Assembly (NCBI GenBank): GCA_964422785.1
Contig: CAYRCJ010000005.1
Location: 1 to 32,170, forward strand
DNA: 32,170 bases
Origin: CAYRCJ01 sp964422785
GTDB lineage: Bacteria > Patescibacteriota > Minisyncoccia > UBA11713 > 2-01-FULL-45-33
Direction of reading: 5' to 3'
Below are positions 31,580-32,170 of this stretch, in pieces; within the stretch, counting starts at the first letter, position 1; every line of letters begins with the position of its first letter. Position numbers and translations under genes: made by a program. The notes under the pieces were generated by a model. That model worked only from the letters and a program-made list of their open reading frames with translations, searched no databases and was not told where the DNA came from.

Positions 31580-32170
31580 TTAAAAATTAATGATTTCTTG
31601 CGCCACCCTCTCCCCGGCATGACCGTCGGCATGCGAAAACCAAAGAGATCTGATCTTTGCTCTTCCTTCTTTATCCAAAGAAGGATCTCTCAAGTAGTCG
31701 TCAATGTCTTTCAAGAACTGATCTTTTGTGGTGACATGCCTTACGCCCCCGGTTTTCAAAAGTTTTTGCATATGCGAGGCGGTATAGGTGTAAACCCCGT
31801 CGTATAAATTTCTTTTTGAGGGGTAAAAATTCACAGTAATAACGGGTTTATCTATAAGCGCCGAATCTAAAGAAATAGACGTGGGGCCTGTGACCACGAC
31901 ATCGCTATAATATATTTCATCTACCAGCCTGTCATCGTCTTCTTTTCTTATTTCCCGGTCTCCAAACTCAGTGTCTTTAAACGCGACTCCCGGTTTATCG
32001 TAGGCCATATTTTCCGGTTTTGAAAAATTGACCAAATTAACGGCCTCATCCGGCGGAAACCGCACCAAAACCTGCCTGCCTGCGCAGGCAGGCGTGCCGG
32101 TTTTACCCAATGTTTCCATTACAAATTGATCGATGTCATTGTGCCTTACCAGATGATCCCCTATCGGAGC
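31580..32170 (-). CDS. GT-B-like glycosyl/glycerophosphotransferase family protein (paralogue 4, 5'-truncated by window edge)
   Basis: This is the C-terminal part of a fourth family member. The frame stays open to the right edge (encoding APIGDHLVRHNDIDQF before a Met at 32119), so the true start lies outside. TSISLDSALIDKPVITVNF is the conserved C-terminal region. The residues GTPACAGRQ just before the VLVRF strand are encoded by a palindrome (32074-32093) and look like an in-frame insertion. The reading frame is intact, so the protein may be functional. Confidence 0.8.
   Translation of the reverse strand, partial: APIGDHLVRHNDIDQFVMETLGKTGTPACAGRQVLVRFPPDEAVNLVNFSKPENMAYDKPGVAFKDTEFGDREIRKEDDDRLVDEIYYSDVVVTGPTSISLDSALIDKPVITVNFYPSKRNLYDGVYTYTASHMQKLLKTGGVRHVTTKDQFLKDIDDYLRDPSLDKEGRAKIRSLWFSHADGHAGERVAQEIINF
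32074..32093. repeat. 20-bp palindrome within the GT gene
   Basis: The element is perfectly self-complementary, with the core CCTGCCTGCGCAGGCAGG. In frame it encodes PACAGR. It lies between a variable loop and a conserved beta strand of the GT. From memory, similar palindromes are scattered in Patescibacteria genomes; I could not verify this here. Confidence 0.85.

Noticed and set aside
1..32170. Alternative genetic code with TGA read as Gly or Trp
   Set aside because: TGA ends many genes exactly at ATGA overlaps with the next start, so it functions as a stop.
1..32170. CRISPR arrays, tRNA or rRNA genes, transposases
   Set aside because: No regularly spaced repeats, cloverleaf sequences or transposase motifs were seen; only isolated palindromes.

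Overview
The window looks like about 32 kb of a surface-polysaccharide or glycoconjugate locus from an uncultured bacterium. TGA is an ordinary stop throughout, so the code is standard. Genes are packed tightly, mostly with 1-4 base stop/start overlaps, and two TTG starts have strong Shine-Dalgarno support. A GC-rich palindrome sits inside one coding frame. I associate this style with Patescibacteria/CPR genomes, but no ribosomal or marker gene is present, so the taxonomic call is weak. I saw no tRNA, rRNA, CRISPR array, transposase or integrase, and no gene-free stretch over 300 bases.

Left part (1-7.0 kb): a truncated GDP-fucose-synthase-like epimerase and a B12-type radical SAM protein; a PhyH dioxygenase and a P-loop kinase, which diverge from a NUDIX hydrolase through two overlapping sigma70-type promoters; then a minus-strand operon of cupin, DJ-1/PfpI protein, HAD phosphatase and HldE/TagD-type nucleotidyltransferase. 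The last four look like a sugar-phosphate activation route.

Middle (7.0-17.5 kb, minus strand): ABC exporter, zinc-ribbon methyltransferase, GDP-fucose-synthase-like protein without its catalytic Tyr, SDR, small zinc-ribbon protein, GDP-mannose 4,6-dehydratase, a second NAD-epimerase, a ColD-type GDP-4-keto-6-deoxymannose 3-dehydratase, and a fused TPP-dependent E1 alpha/beta protein. Gmd plus ColD defines a GDP-3,6-dideoxy-4-ketohexose. The stand-alone E1 fusion directly downstream suggests that a two-carbon unit from a 2-keto acid is added to it, giving a branched-chain sugar. This is the most interesting hypothesis here.

Right part (17.5-32.2 kb): a plus-strand CMP-sugar synthetase-like gene and a PhyH oxygenase; then a nine-gene minus-strand operon (FkbH, acyl carrier protein, MaoC hydratase, SDR, GNAT, polysaccharide deacetylase, second long PhyH, GT-B-like transferase, methyltransferase); then a second minus-strand operon of three GT-B-like transferases, an FkbM methyltransferase and AcpS. 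FkbH, ACP, MaoC, SDR and AcpS form a compact ACP-dependent acyl pathway with no ketosynthase in view, probably supplying a glyceryl or hydroxyacyl decoration for the glycan.

Intergenic regions are very short. Several combine a terminator hairpin for the upstream gene with promoter elements for the next one.
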